Origin: Dysidea avara
Lineage: Eukaryota; Porifera; Demospongiae; Dictyoceratida; Dysideidae
Assembly: GCF_963678975.1 (NCBI RefSeq)
Contig: NC_089273.1
Location: 34,651,630-34,715,629, forward strand
Direction: 5' to 3'
Length of the DNA stretch: 64,000 bases
The translations under genes were made by a program, and so were the position numbers. The notes below the pieces were generated by a model. It did not search any database, had not been told where the DNA came from, and worked only from the letters and a program-made list of their open reading frames with translations. This document shows, in pieces, positions 46,721 through 61,142 of the stretch (positions are counted from its first letter, which is position 1; each line of letters begins with the position of its first letter).

Positions 46721-46995
46721 ACAAGTACCAAAAAAATTGGAATTTTTCAACTAGAGTAGGTACCATAGCACATCAATAGAAAATACTGAAACAAGCTGGA
46801 GTAGTGCATGATATTAAATCACAGTAAAACAATAAGAAGTGTTATATCGCTACTGTGCATTTCTTGAGCACAGTAGGGATATTACACTTCTTATTGTTTT
46901 AATGTGATTTAATATCATGCACTACTCCAGCTTGTTTCATTACTTTTATCGATGTGCTATGGTCTTAAAAATTCCAATTTTTTTGTGTACTTGTT
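46721..46995. repeat. Long fold-back element, copy 2
   Basis: This is the same inverted-repeat structure as 2073-2345. One arm has changed at single positions that are not matched in the other arm (for example ATATCGCTACTG against CAGTAGGGATAT), so pairing is not obviously being maintained by selection. Confidence 0.85.
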
Positions 46996-49900
46996 ATTTT
47001 AAAGAGTTATAAATTTGATAACCAAAACCCACAATTATAAAGTGAAGTCTGTAATCTTGACCAACAATATGAGTATATAACTTCCATCTGATTTATGTCA
47101 TTGAATTTTTGGAAAAACTTTTGCTGAAAACAGAAAGTCTTTGATCGCTCTTACAAACTTGATTCTCTCATCAACGTTGGCTCACTAAAATATGGACAAA
47201 ATGACAGAAAATAACTAAGTACATGATATTGATGTTTCGAATGCTGAAAATCAACTCAGAATTAAAATGATTGATGTAGTGAGAACAATGGTAACATTGG
47301 CTGAAGGTGAGAAATTGCATCTAGATCTGCAAAAACCTGTCTAGTACGTAGCCTTTCTAGAAAATCTGACGTCACCAAAGCTGACCTGTGTTTTAATCGC
47401 AGAGGAAATGAAACCACCTTCTTACCTGTGAAGAAGTATAGTATTAGCTTTATTTCCCTGTGCATGTGCAATGGGTAAGTAATTGAGTTGTGTCTGTTGT
47501 CGTCCGCACAGAATAACTATGTTGCTTAAAAAATTCAATACTAATATTAACACATTCATACACTGTTTAAAAATCTTTCCCAAAAAAATTATTTTGCATC
47601 TTAGAGTAGTAGTCTTGAAATCCTCAGCGTCTCTTTAAAACGGTGTAGTTTTATGCTTAGTTCTACTGTAAACACTAAACTTTGATGACGTTAAATATCT
47701 GTAAATCAAAATCACGTATTTATGAATTAGAAAACCGTCACACACTTCAATGGATCTGAGAAGAGACCCAAAACTTTTGTGAGCAGCATGACACTGAATT
47801 TGAAACGGTATAGAAAACTTATAAAAAGGTAAGTACATGCACAACAGCCTGTTGTTAATCTTCTGCTCGCTGCCAGCTGTTCCATCATTATTCTAATAAC
47901 ATGTTAAATAAATTCCTAATCATCTATTGTTCTAATAATTTTGTACATACAAGCTAGCCACAGGTTTACGTAAATTTTTGCATGAATAAATCAAGGCATG
48001 GTACGTAATTATATTGATATAGCTATTAGTTGATCTGCCAGTTATTTTGTACTGCATCCGTGTCACCAGACCTTCAATAATCAGCATAGCTATGCACTTC
48101 TGTGAAAATAAATGTAGTAATAATTAAATGTGTACATTATGAATTTCTTTATTTATTCAGTTACTTATGGATTCTTTTTTTTTTTTTTTTCAATTCCAAT
48201 GTCCCTGCTGTATTTATACACTTATTACAACACTGAATCAGGGATTAATGTCCACTAGTATACAGTATCTCTGCAGGTGTATGTAGGTCTTATCACCCAT
48301 GTCAGCAGATTCGATCTTTCACCCAGAACACAAAGCTACGTACGTGAATAATCTATTTAATCTCGCAATCAAAATCAGCTAGACTTTAGTGGTCTGGTTT
48401 TCCTGGATGCTGCGATTCGTACGTGCGGTGTGGGGCTCCAAAGGAGTTCTGGTCAGTCTGGGAATGGCTGTATGTGGCTGTATAGCTCCATGGTGTTCAA
48501 TAAATACATTTGCTTTGACTTTCTTTTTATTTTAGTCAGCTTTGAGACCTGAATGGCCCATAACTTGGCCTGATTCATCCCAAAATTTTCCTCTACAATT
48601 TTTAAACAGCATCTTTCCTACCTTTTAGGCCCCCACCTCCCACACCTTTTGGAGCTTTCCTGATGCAGCCAACTTCGGTAAAAAAAAACTATCTAAAATG
48701 GTAGGGAAACTTAGCTGTACTTCTTCAGTAGATAATCTAGAAGGTAATAAATTGCTGTAAAACGTGTAAAATTTGGTAGGTGTAGCTACCACCATTAGCA
48801 AGCTACAACACTCTGAATATTTAGAACTGGCGTTTCTCAATACTTTCAGATGGACGATAAGACCGGTTTTCCCAGATGGTCACATATAAATTTCCTAACT
48901 CTTGTTACTCAAATCAGAGCCGATATTGACATTTTGATATTGATCTATTCTGATACTGAATAATAACCACTCACACCAATTGTCATCGTCATAACTATCA
49001 CTATAAAATACTAAGTCAGCAAAATGTGGGGTATAACAGGCTGGAAATAGTGTTGAGTATTATTCTACCATAATTAGTTCAAGAATTATGTTTTTAAACA
49101 TTGAGCAACTGCTACTCACTACGTTTGCATGAGATAATCTAATCATGTAGTACAAAGAGTGTCATGTAACAACAAAACATTTATAGCACTTGTCAAGATA
49201 AAGTGATGTATATTTACAAGTGCTACACTTTTGCCATCAATATTAAGTTACGGATTACCACTCAACTTGAAGTACTGTAGGAATACCCTGTTGAGACTGA
49301 AGGTGTGCAACATCTCTGTGTTTGTATGACTAAATGTTTGTAGTACTGTTTGCTGTACATGTTCATCAATAATATTGCATTGTTCATGCTGCGTTGTATT
49401 ATTGGGGTCAGTAATATTAGAAATTGGTGATGTCATCGTTGTTAAATTAAGTAGTACATAGAATGTCACATCGGAACAACCAGTCATGCAAGAGCTACTC
49501 CCTATCACGATAATCGATAGATCATAACTATTGCTTAGCTATCAGCCTCACTTCTCCATGACAACAGCTTGACAATTAATGAGGCATATTCAAATCCAAA
49601 TTTGCCTTCAAAATGATCCCAAGCACTCCCACCAAGATAAAGACTTCCTTTTGTCTGCAATACCCACTACACTTTCAGTAATTCCTAGTATTAGTTACTT
49701 CCACTGCTACCATGTATACGTACGTACTTAAACACATATACTATATTATTTTTTAAAAGGTACGTACTGTCTTAGAGTTTCATGGTTCAGTCAATCACTG
49801 CAGTTTACAAATCTCTGGTGATATAGTTTAAACATACAAAAATTACAGTTTAATAATTTTTACATATGCACAGTTTTACTTACTCACATTATGTTGTAGA

Positions 49901-52900
49901 CAGAATTTTTAAATTGGATATGCCACAAGTAAAAGCTACTCATTGTTACCAGGTTTTGAATGCATTTTATTTAAATAGGAAGTAATCTATGGCAATCTTC
50001 CCCAATTTGTGACCATTAGTCAGAACACTACACAAGTGGAATATGTTTTGTTTAATCATATGCTTTCATGTGTACAACTCTTTAGTTGTTGACTGTAGCT
50101 CATCTTTGTTATTTCCACAGATAGCAGCTACGTGAAATGACAGTTGTTGACAAAAGAAGGACCTGAAAGAAAAGATATGAAGTAACACACAGCACAAACT
50201 ACTCTATGTGGTAACTTTCGTATATTTATTAACACGTATAACTTTTTTTTCTTTTAACAATAAACATATTGTAAAATAATTAATAGAGGAAAGTACTAAA
50301 TTTAATGAAAGTTATATTATAAGTAAATACATGTAATTCACTTATGAAAGTGTTTTTGTGATATGCTAGACGTTTATACATATAATGTTTTCAGCTATCT
50401 TATGGTGGCAAGAAACACATGCATGTAGTTTTAAGGGAATTAATCTCCAAGGTTTGGGAGGTATTAGGTATAAGTAGTTAATGAAGGTTTTTTTTAGATA
50501 CCACAGTGGTTTTCTAAACTACCAAAATACCAATTTTTAATATCTTTCGTGGTTTAGTGATGGCTAGGGACCAGTCTATTTTGCTTTTTTTTCCACCTAT
50601 TTTTCTTTCCAGCAATTCTTTTATTTTTCACCTATTATGCTCCATATTTTGCTCAAGAATTATAAATTTTGCTCAGCACTGATCTTTGTTAATCCAATTG
50701 CAAAGCTACAGTTTCGCCTTAAAGTGACTGTTCTATTAGAGTATCTCGATCAGCAATTCTAACATGTAAAGCAAGAAGCTAGCTAATATTGCTTAACATC
50801 TGTGACTGTTTTATTAGGGTATCTCGATTGTCACTTGTTGCTCCTGTAACAATTAGCTATGCATTGTCGATATTTTAGCGCGTCTGACTGTTCTATTAGA
50901 GTATCTCGATCTTTTGTGCAATTTTTATGTCCACTTCACAAAAATTGCACCTAATATGCCAGCATTTTGCTCATTGCAATTTACCCATCGATTATGTCAA
51001 AAATTTTGCGGGCAAAATCAACGGATCTTTAGTGATGGCCATACATCTAGCGAAGCCATATGCAGACAAGTATGTGTGTGAAGTACTCACCTGCTTTATA
51101 ATAATTTGTTTATTATTGGGTTACTTCCATTCTTACTTTGTAGTACAATTGTCATTTTATTATTATGCTGCTTAGAAAACTTTTGGTAATAACTGGGATG
51201 TTGATGTACATGTGAATGATAACACACTCATCTCTTAGTGAGTTTTAGATATTTAGGTATTTTACTCAATACCATATCATTCTAAATGTAATCCCATTAC
51301 AACATTCATGTGATCATAGATTCCACATGCACATAGGTGAACAGTTATCAAAATCTGGCCTGACCAGAAGAGGTTGGATATGTTCACGTGAGCCATACCT
51401 TTAATTGCATTCTTTGATTTGGTAATTCATGTGATGCTCAATTGTTGCAATGCAAAACTGAAAAACAGTCAGGATTATTAGATATTTGATCGTCCTTCAC
51501 GTAAGCTTCAAGCTAGGCAGTATAATTTGCTTTGTAATTGACACTTGAATTCTGGGTGGAACTAATAAGTTGCGGTTTGGTGTACACTACTTCACCAGTC
51601 TCTACATACGTATTCTATTAATAAAACAATGATGATTCATTGAGTTATATATACTGAGATCAATGTACTAACCTACTCTGCAACAGTTGAATTTTGTGCA
51701 ATTTGTTTCAATGGTAATTAAAGTGCGTCCAACCTCCTCTGTAGTCTGACAGTGTCAAATTCAAACCCAAATACAATAGATTAGCTAGGAGAGAATAAAA
51801 CAGATAATTATTCAGTGATTGTCAAGATCATGGCATGTTTCAAATTTTTGAAAAATTCATAACTGCATGTTTGACCTTAAATTTTGGTCATTGCTATGGT
51901 ATACTAGGGGTGTGTGATATTGAAATTTTATTAACGTACCTCATTATCACGATACTTGACTACACACGCAAATACTAATATTACATAATGTTAATATCTC
52001 TATAAATTATCACTGTGTCATTCATTATTCCATTGTGCATGCTTTATCAAGACACATGGTAGTGTGTCGTGTGGCCAAAGAAGCCGGGGCACAACACCGT
52101 GAGTATATTAACAGGAAGAAAGAAAACACGATTTTCGCACCCCCTTAGCTGTGCTAGCTGCCTTAACAAAACAAAACGATTTTTGTCGTGGACATGCCCA
52201 TGCACTAACTTCAATATTTTACACACCAACTTTGAGCAAAATTGCTTCAAGCGTTCCTGAGATATATGCAACTTAAAAAATTAGCTTAGTTTCTTTGTTT
52301 TATTTTCTTTCTTTTTTCTTTGTCTTTTCGTAAATTTACAAAAACTGCCATAAAACGCGAACTCCATATCTGATTACAGATGCAACAATATTTTATATCG
52401 GTATATTGCGTATCGTATCATTTTACAACAATATTGCTGTATCCATACAAACCCAAACCGTATTGATATATCGCGTATTGTGATATATCGACATATTGTG
52501 GCTTATTGATATGGCTGACAATCAAATTAGGTCAAGTGTTGAAGCTCAAACCTTTTGTGGTTTGAAAGAAATCGAGCTAAAACCACGAAGATATAACGAA
52601 AAAACCAATAGTGTGTAACAATCACGCAATTGAGATTAGCTAATAAAAAAACAAAATTGCTATTGTTTCGGCAGCAGGAAATATGTTGCCAGGGCTATTG
52701 TTCCAGCAGTCCACTAGATTTCTCACTATCAAGCACATTAGTTGTATGCTATGCCCAAGTGTTCAACTTTAGGGCATGCGTCTAGTAGGTTGCCTCAAGT
52801 ATTCGATTTTAGGGAACACATCTAGTAGGTTGTCCCAAGCATTCAACTTTAGGGAATGAATCTAGTAGGTTGCCTCGAGTATTCAACTGTAGAGGATGCG

Positions 52901-53037
52901 AAAAGTAGTTTTAGTGTTAGAGTAGGGTCGGGTTCAGCTTTTGTTTCTTCTTCACCTTCAATATATATTAGCTATATAGAAATTACTCCACTCAGAGATA
53001 TGTAAGATAGAAACTAAGGGAAATGGGTAGCTGGAAA

Positions 53038-53120
53038 CTACGTAGTACAATGGTTAGGACTCTGGGTACAAGCACTGGAGGTCCTGGGTTCAATTATCAC
53101 TCGAGGTATTTTGTATTTTT
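53038..53120 (+). other. tRNA-like pol III box pair, copy 2
   Basis: This is the same sequence as 8380-8462, carried within the duplicated block. It has the same failings as a cloverleaf. Confidence 0.4.
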
Positions 53121-53406
53121 TTTTGAGGACCTTTTTGTCTAAGTTTCCGTTTGAGGACCTGTTTTATTTTTATTCACATCACTGCCAGAACAATAGCAAC
53201 AGCTACTTGCCACGCCTATCAGAAAAACTGCTTGGAGTAATCCTTTGAAAATTGCTGTACAGATGGAGTAATCATCTTAGAAAGGTTCTTCAGTGGTGTA
53301 GAAGAATCAGACTTAAAGCCACGGAGTTATAACAAGAAATTCAACTTGGTGTAGCAAGTGCAACATCAAGATACTCTAATAGATCACTCATCCTAATAGA
53401 GCAGTC

Positions 53407-54165
53407 ACCCTGAAGAGAATTCAAGAGATCAGCTAAACAAAAAAAACCATAAAGAGATCAGCTACAAACAAATCACCCTGTAGAGCATTCAGCTATAAAC
53501 AAATCACCCTGTAGAGAGATCAGCTAGAAGAAGTTACCTTGTAGATACGGTACAGTCCAAGCGCAACGTTGTACTCGCTCGTACACACAACTTTGCTCGA
53601 TATTAAAAAAATAGCTAATTAAGGGGCGTGGCAACTGTTTTGCTCACGATTTTCATGAACAAAACAGCTGCCACATAGTCTCGCAAGCGAAACATTTGCC
53701 ACACCCCTCAATTAGTGATTTTTAAAATCTCGAGCAAATTTGCATGTGCGAGCGAGTGTGACGTTGCACTTGGGAGGTATGTACCATAGTTCAGCTACAA
53801 AAAACCCATCATGTAGAGAGTTCAGCTGCAAACAAATCACCCTGTAGAGAATTCAGCCACGAAAAGATCACCTTGTAGAGAGTTCAGCTAGAAGAAGTTA
53901 CCTTGTAGAGAATTCAGCTACAAAGAAACCACCTTGTAGAGAGTTCAGCTACAAACAAAATCACCCCGTAGAGAGTTCAGTCACAAACAAATCACCCTGT
54001 AGAGAGTTCAGGTACAAACAGATAACCCTGCAGAGAGTTCAGCTAGAAACAAGTCACCCTGTAGAGAGAATCCTGTACAGAGTTCATCTACAAGCAAATC
54101 ACCCTGTAGAGACTTCAATTACATTTCAAGTCACCCAGTAGACAGATCAGCTGTAAACAAGTTAT
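53407..54165 (+). repeat. 31-bp minisatellite array, copy 2
   Basis: This has the same unit order and the same interruption as 8749-9508. Unit number seems unchanged between the copies, which argues for a recent duplication because such arrays normally change length quickly. Confidence 0.9.
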
Positions 54166-55832
54166 CCGTAGGGAATAATTTACACGTAATAAATACATGT
54201 ATTACATAAATAATTTGTACATTTATGGATAAAATCAGAACTAGTTAAAGTATTTAAAATCTGTTTCATCTTTTTCTTCTTCAATAACGATAACTCAGGT
54301 GAATTTTGTGCCACTTACAGTCTCTTTGAGGGCCGCACTCTTTTATTTTTTACAGCATGGCTGTTATGGATTAGATAGGTATATCTGGAAGCTATAGTAT
54401 CATGACAATAAATGTATTCGTTAGAATTAAACTGGAATTGTAAAATGTTCTCATTTCACGTTGGCCACATGTAGTTTCCAGAAGTTTACCATTATCACAA
54501 TAATGCAATAATGAAAATTTCGCAGCAAAAACAATGGCTTTTCACAATAATCAATTATTCACAATAATTGCATAGCACTATGGTATACATGTTCTACATA
54601 TTATTGTATGTGGCTGTAGTATTATGGTGATTGATGTACCCTTGAGAGTGCCCTTAATCTACATGAAAGAAAAAAGTCATTCTTTCTTCAACACAGACAA
54701 AAAAAAACAGTTTTACTGAAAACTAACTATGTACATTCCCTTTCAAATGTGAAATCCAGTCACATGCATATTAATAACATACATGACTACCCAAAAATTC
54801 TAACTATGTAATACTACCAAACAATCAGCAAGAATCAAACTCTAATATCACTAACATTACCTCATTGTACATCTTATATAATGCCACTTGTTACATTACA
54901 TTGTGGGTTTCAGTTAAAAACTGTGCTATCTCAATAAGGACCGTTGAGAAAAACCCTGATTTATATAATACAGGAAGTTGGCAGGATCTTAACATACAAC
55001 GGAATAAAATTAATGTGGTGATGTTGAAGACATGTTATTTCACAGCCTGGAGACAATTACCAGAAATTTACGAAGGAAATGTATGTGACTGCTGAACGAA
55101 AACTCAACTAGTTTGCATTTTGAGATAAATTACATTGAAATAGAAAAATGCATGCTACAAAACGCTTCAGTGAACAATTGCAATGAAACAATGCTTGAAC
55201 AAAAATATAATAAATTTTCTTCATGGACAGTAAAAATATCTTTGTTTTGTTTCAATACCATGAAGCAAGCATGAGCAATGTGTGTTTGTTCACATTGCAG
55301 TAAAATGTAACATCATTCCGTTTCATAGCTTGAACAGCCTTCTTGCTTTAAAATACGAATGGACACTGGATATAGGCTAACAACTGTACCTCCCAGTTTA
55401 TGGTAAACACAATGAGACAAGTCCCTACATAGCCTGTTGACCTCTTGACTTATGATTGATTAAATATAGGCACTGTACAAATTGATTGTTTTGCTCTTCC
55501 TGTTGTTTATTGTTATAACTACTTTGTATTCATCTGAAATTTTAATAGCTCATTGGTTTTTACTCTAGACAACAAAGAAGTCACAAAGTTCAAGAAAAAT
55601 TACACACAAGTTGGGGTTTTTGCTCAGTGGAATACACATACATGAAACGGCAGCATTCTGGGCTTGTATATTTATTGATGACTATACATATCCTGGTAAG
55701 GCTACACTCTAGCCATCCACTTGCTGAATACAAGTTTTGTAGTGGACAATAAGTATTAAAATAACAATCGGCTATTGGTCACTTTTCTACCTGGCCAACA
55801 TTCATTTTTTTACTTTATATTTAAATGGAAAA

Positions 55833-56539
55833 CAAGTTGATGTTGTGCTACTTCTAAAAACCAGGCGCCATGCAGCTAGCTAACTCATCTGGAATAACTA
55901 TAGACAGTATATACTACTATGAATTAACCAACTATGTATTACTACTTTACAATAGGGTAGTTTGGGTTGTGCAATAATATAATTAGCTATTTCTCGTATT
56001 TCGTAATTCATGAAATATTCGTAATTCGTTCAATTACGTTGCTATGCACTGCTAAGGAAGCGTTTGTTAAATAAACCGCTTTTACCAACATATTACGCTC
56101 AAAACTATCTTCTAAACTGTTTTATAGTGTGACTAACGTGTTTTTTCCCACAAATTCTCTCGACAAAGGCTCTTCATTTCCGTTCGCGTACTTAAGGGAT
56201 ACGCCCCCTTTCAACTCAAAGCGATAGGCTATTCCTGGCAGTGTACGAGGCCTGCACCGTTGTTTTTCAGTTGCTAAATGCCTGAAAACCTCAAGGGGAA
56301 GGTAGTCTGAGGAAAGTCACCACACCCGTATTTCAGTCCGCCGAAAAGAAACCACCTCAGAGCAAAGTTCACCTGTGCAGAAGTTTAATACAGACTTCAT
56401 TTCACTTTTACTTCTTACGTAAAAGCTGCTTTTATCGTTATTAAACGATTTTGCTCACGTGGGTGCGTACGGACAAACATAGGTAGATAGATAGGTAGGT
56501 ACACACACACACTTTTACGAAAACAATTTCAGTAAACTA
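55833..56539. mobile_element. 707-bp insertion present only in copy 2
   Basis: Copy 1 reads AAATGGAAAAAAAATGG at about 11181-11197 without interruption. In copy 2 the segment is flanked by GGAAAA on both sides (55827-55832, 56540-56545). It starts CAAGTTGATGTTG and ends CAATTTCAGTAAACTA. No TIR was noticed and no coding frame was recognised. A GATAGATAGG/TAGG run and an ACACACAC run lie near its right end (56482-56513). A SINE or other retroposed sequence is possible. Confidence 0.75.
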
Positions 56540-59217
56540 GGAAAAAAATGGAAAAGTTGCTATCTGTTAAACACCACTGACCATTTTTGAGCATTATTTT
56601 GACATGGCACATTTGTACATAATCTAGTTGTTGTCTGTAGTTCATCTTTGTTCTTGCCAAAGGTGGCTACATAAGTAATCAGTTCTTGTCAAAGCAGCAC
56701 CTGAAATAAAAGATACAAAGTAACATACAGCAAAATTACTGTATGTGGTAACTTTCATATATTTTTGAGCATATTATATTTTTCTTTCAACAGTGAACAT
56801 ACTATGCAACAAAAAAAGAGAGGAAATTGCTGCATTTATGGTTACAGTACAGTCACGGGTAATCATTCAAATTCTTGAATGCCTATCCTTCTTGAGTAGG
56901 CCATAAAACCAGTCTACTTAGTCTAACAGCATGAAAGGTTTAAAGTGAACACAAAGCCCTTCATATTTAATGTTTTTATGTCACTGCAGTGTAGTTTGAG
57001 GCAGGTGGAACACTACAAGTTGTTGTAGTAACACAAGTAAGCCAGCCTGTACATTGTTCAGCTCCAGCTGTCATTACCATGTTTTTCCGCCACCAAATGC
57101 AGCAAAAGCTGTAGGCTCTATGGGCAGTTCTGGGGCATGGTGATACTGTATATTAAATTTATTAGGTCCTGTGGTAGCATTTTTGGCATATTTCTTCCCG
57201 GTGACAGAGATACAAGCCTTCAAAGAACTTGTTTCACTCAAAGAAACTACTACAAGTTTAATAAAATAATTGTCTTCACAAATAGTAAATTAAAATATCG
57301 CTTCCACAGGACCTAGATATTTTAGTTACTTAGTTACTTGTGTCGAAATTATAGGGATTAAGTAATCTGTTAGTCTGGTATTTGGCAGCATGTTTTGAAA
57401 AACATCAGCTCTATCGGCTCTATTGTGGACCACACACCCAAGAACAGTCGTTGTTCTGCAGTATATACAAACAAGTACAAATAGTTGTATTACATCTGCA
57501 ACACAGTTGGTGAAATTATTTATCCCTTGCTTGGTTTAGAGCAGGTTCTGTAATCTGTTCCACCCATACATTTTAAAATATACTGTAACCTTAATGACAG
57601 TTAATTACAAAGTTTACCAATGAAAGCTTTTTTTATATGACATTTCTTGTAATAAAAAAATTTACAGAGATTTTCATCTAGTTTTAGCATATGCTGTGGT
57701 GGCAAAAATACATGTATGCAGTACTGAACGTATTGTTGTCACAATGAAATCGATTTTGCATGTCATACACGGGTGATTAGGGAGTCGGGTACGAGTCTTT
57801 TTCACCTGTTATGCTCCACACTTTGCTCAACAATTATTTATTTTATTCAGCATTAATTTTCATTATTAAGTGACCATTCCTAAGAGCAAAGCTACAGTTT
57901 CACCTTGAAGTGACTGTCCTATTGCTACTATTAGAGTATCTCAATCTTTACTTGCTCTTAGCATGTGGCTGCTTAACATACATACATGTACGTGACTGTT
58001 CTATTAGGGTATCTCATCGCCACTTGCTCTTCCCACAACAATTAGCTAATATTTTATTGGATGTATCTGGTCTATTAGAGTACTCAATGTTTTGTGCAGT
58101 GTTAGTGAAACAAGAAATAGCTAAAAAGTAGTGAAACAGGACAGGTTGTGTATACCTGCAGATATACTAATCCATATACTTCAGCCTATAACCATGACTG
58201 AATTAGGGATTCAATGTCCATTACTATATCTGCAGGTATAGACAGTCTCTCTTGTTTCACTATATTCTTCAACTTTTCATTGTTTTTCTTTTTGATAACA
58301 TACTTATCTATGATAGAACTTGTGCATACATGCCACACAAAACCAATGGCACCAGGCATGCCATAAAATTAATTTTATATCTGAACGTGTGCTCCAACAA
58401 TCAATTACTGAGAAGCTGCGTTTCATTTTCAGCTATGTTCTACTCATATACACAATGTCACAAATGAATAACAGTACGAGAAACGTCTCTACAATCAGTC
58501 CAGTCACTACGGAAGATACAAACAATACACATGATAACTATAGTCAACACAGCCACAGAGAAGATGTATTGTGCTATCGTGAATCAACACCTTGCATGGT
58601 TAGTGAAAAGAACTAGGACACAAAGAAGGACGAAGGGAAGTCCATGATATAGTACATGTATTGTAGGTACTGCAGCTGCTTTCAGTCACATACGTATATC
58701 AAAACATACGTGACTGCCCAAAAATTCAAATTTTATTACATCTTCATGTATCAACTGTCTTCATCGCTTCATACTGGGCATTATATATAATGTTACTTGT
58801 TAAAATGTATTGTGGGTTTTGGTTTAAAAATAATAACAAACATGAAAGTGTTATCAACCAAAAGGGATCTGTGAGTTAATCCTGTAATACAGCGAGGCAA
58901 CAGGATCTCGATGCTCTTGAATGACATTTTATTTCATAGCATGTGAGATTAGATCATTACACAACAGGTCTTTTCAATAGCAAATAAATGTTGTAGGACT
59001 CCAGGCTTGTGCATAAGTAATTATCCAGGTGTACCCTCTGGCCATCCTCTTGCTGGATACAAGTCGTGTAGTGTTAATTATGTGTAGCTGCATTCTCTAC
59101 ATGCCCTTTTATGATCATTACTTTTAATCAAAAGTTACAATAATTATAAGATGTACAAGTACAAGGAAAAATAGGAGTTTTTCTTTGGGTGCAGTTGACC
59201 TCCCTTGTTATAAACTT

Positions 59218-59424
59218 TTGCAACAAGTTTGCCTCAACAATCCGCAAGGAACCAATGATTCCTCATGAGGTTCCATCTCGCCCATGGGAGAAAGTAGGAG
59301 TGGATTATTTCACTGATTATTTTTGTCTTTAACTCCCTGAGACAGTAATTAACTTGTTAAAACATGGTACCAAACAAAAGATCTTGCTGATAGAAACAAC
59401 TTGGTTTTTATTTGAAGTCAATAG
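59218..59424 (+). pseudogene. Integrase scrap of an LTR retrotransposon, copy 2 only
   Basis: The plus-strand reading includes CNKFASTIRKEP, then HEVPSRPWEKVGVDYF, and meets a stop soon after. The P-x-RPW-x-x-VGxDxF motif is the start of the integrase core in Ty3-type polyproteins. About 205 bases are absent from copy 1 (13854). The fragment has no terminal repeats or target duplication, so a deletion in copy 1 is as likely as an insertion in copy 2. Confidence 0.6.
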
Positions 59425-60015
59425 GTGATTATTTCTTTGATCCCTTAAAATTCATATTTTTACTTGTTTACTAGCATGTGTTTGTTAACCATTTTGTAAC
59501 CTAATTGTGACTGATGAACACGCGTATATTGCACAAATAGAAAGAATGACACTAGACTTAATTTTCATCTATATTATACTCCCCCCTATGAGAAAAGCAC
59601 CTCTGCAATCAATTTAGCCCTATGGAAAATATGGACGATTTCCATTACAAATGTAGGAAAGTCGGATCACATGATACTGTGAATTGACATTTTTAGTTAT
59701 AAGCTAGTGAAGGGAAATGGAGGATGAAAATCCATGATACATGTACTGTGCATGAAAAGGCACCTATCGGCCTGAAGCGACATTGAACAGTGAAATATAA
59801 AATCCATATCCCTTGCTGTTATTGAGTTACACTTGTCTGAAGGTATAAGTAGGTCAGTAGAAAATACAAAGTTGTACTGGAAGCACTTTTGTGCTTGGTT
59901 ATACCTAACTAACACTGCCAAGACAATATGAAGGTACAGTATCTGGCTTTTTTGTGAAAAGTACAAACCCTACGTAATATACAACTACATGCAGTTAGCT
60001 ACTGTTCTGTATAAT

Positions 60016-61142
60016 ATATGAACTAGAGATGTACTGATCTACCAATCTACTGATCTAGTATTGGATCAGTGCCGATCTCGACCATTTGAGCAAAACCGAT
60101 TTTCTGTTGAAGCCACCAATTCATGGCACCAGTCTTTCTTATCTCCATTTCTTCAAACATACTAGTTTTCTTCTATCATTTCTCTGTTCCATTTACAAAA
60201 TAAGCCAAAGTATAGCGCCATTTCTTTGCCTGGTGTTCATTGTAACTACGAGAGACCATATAAATACGTGCGACTTAGTTGTTTTAATTACCCTTGAACT
60301 TACCAGAGGTCCTTGGCAGAAAACAATGTATGGTGCTACACCATATCAAATAGACTAAACTATTAGAATCTTTGCTACAACAGCCTAAAAATCATTACAG
60401 ATAAGTCTTGGTAGGAGCATGCATTAAAACATTTGTGGGTGTTGTCACTGCTGAATGTCTGGTGTAATCGAGGCCACACCACCACTGATATTGACTCCAG
60501 TAATACTATAAGAACTACCTGTACAAGATCAATCATCGCATCAGATAACTTATGCCAGATCGGTACAATATCAGTAATAAATTTCCTAGGTATGTACGTA
60601 TCGGTAAAGCTCAGAAAAGTTGAATGGGTACATCTTTAAAATGAACCAAATACAGTAGTAGAATGTTACATATTAGTAACTGGTTTACTAAAATTTAAAG
60701 CCAGAACTCAAACCCACAACACAAGGTAATAAATGATACTATAAATTGTTTCAGTAAGGATTTATTAAATGATGGATGAGGCCATTGTGGTAATCATAAA
60801 CAGCCGCATAGAGCAGATTAGTCAATAACTTTTGGAAGGTCATAATTGCTTGACCTCAACTGTGGCTATACCAGAGCCTACAGTACAACTGAGAATTCAT
60901 AACACAAAAAAGGAGAGTGTCCAATCAGTATGGCCTGTATGAATGCGTATCTTGAAGTACATAATACTTTTGATTTCTTTAGGATATCATGTCAATACAA
61001 AGTGTTAAGGAGTGTTGACAATGTTATCGGTGGACTGCTTATTGAAGCCATAACTACGAGGGTCATTGTAACTTGAGAGTTTGTAAAACACAGAATAACG
61101 GAATAAGCAAAACTCAGACAGTTATATGGTCTATTGTAATTA
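60016..61142. other. Unassigned stretch after copy 2
   Basis: Homology to copy 1 ends at 60015. TAGAGATGTACTGATC at 60025 resembles one end of a hAT-type element, and GATCGGTACAATATC near 60560 could be a degraded other end, but the pairing is too weak to call. No gene was seen. Confidence 0.35.

Larger units (their letters stand above)
45276..60015 (+). repeat. Large direct duplication, copy 2
   Basis: This is the second copy of the block at 1-14435, offset by 45275 at the start. It lacks the MITE seen at 565-1190 and has two sizeable extra segments: 55833-56539 and 59218-59424. The minisatellite, the nested MITE and the long hairpin are at corresponding places in both copies, so those insertions predate the duplication. 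Homology ends at about 60015, after a shared ATAAT. No gene is supported here. Alternatives are a true segmental duplication or two alleles placed in series by the assembler. Confidence 0.95.

Noticed and set aside
60025..60575. hAT-type element starting TAGAGATGTACTGATC
   Set aside because: No convincing inverted partner or target duplication could be found at the other side.
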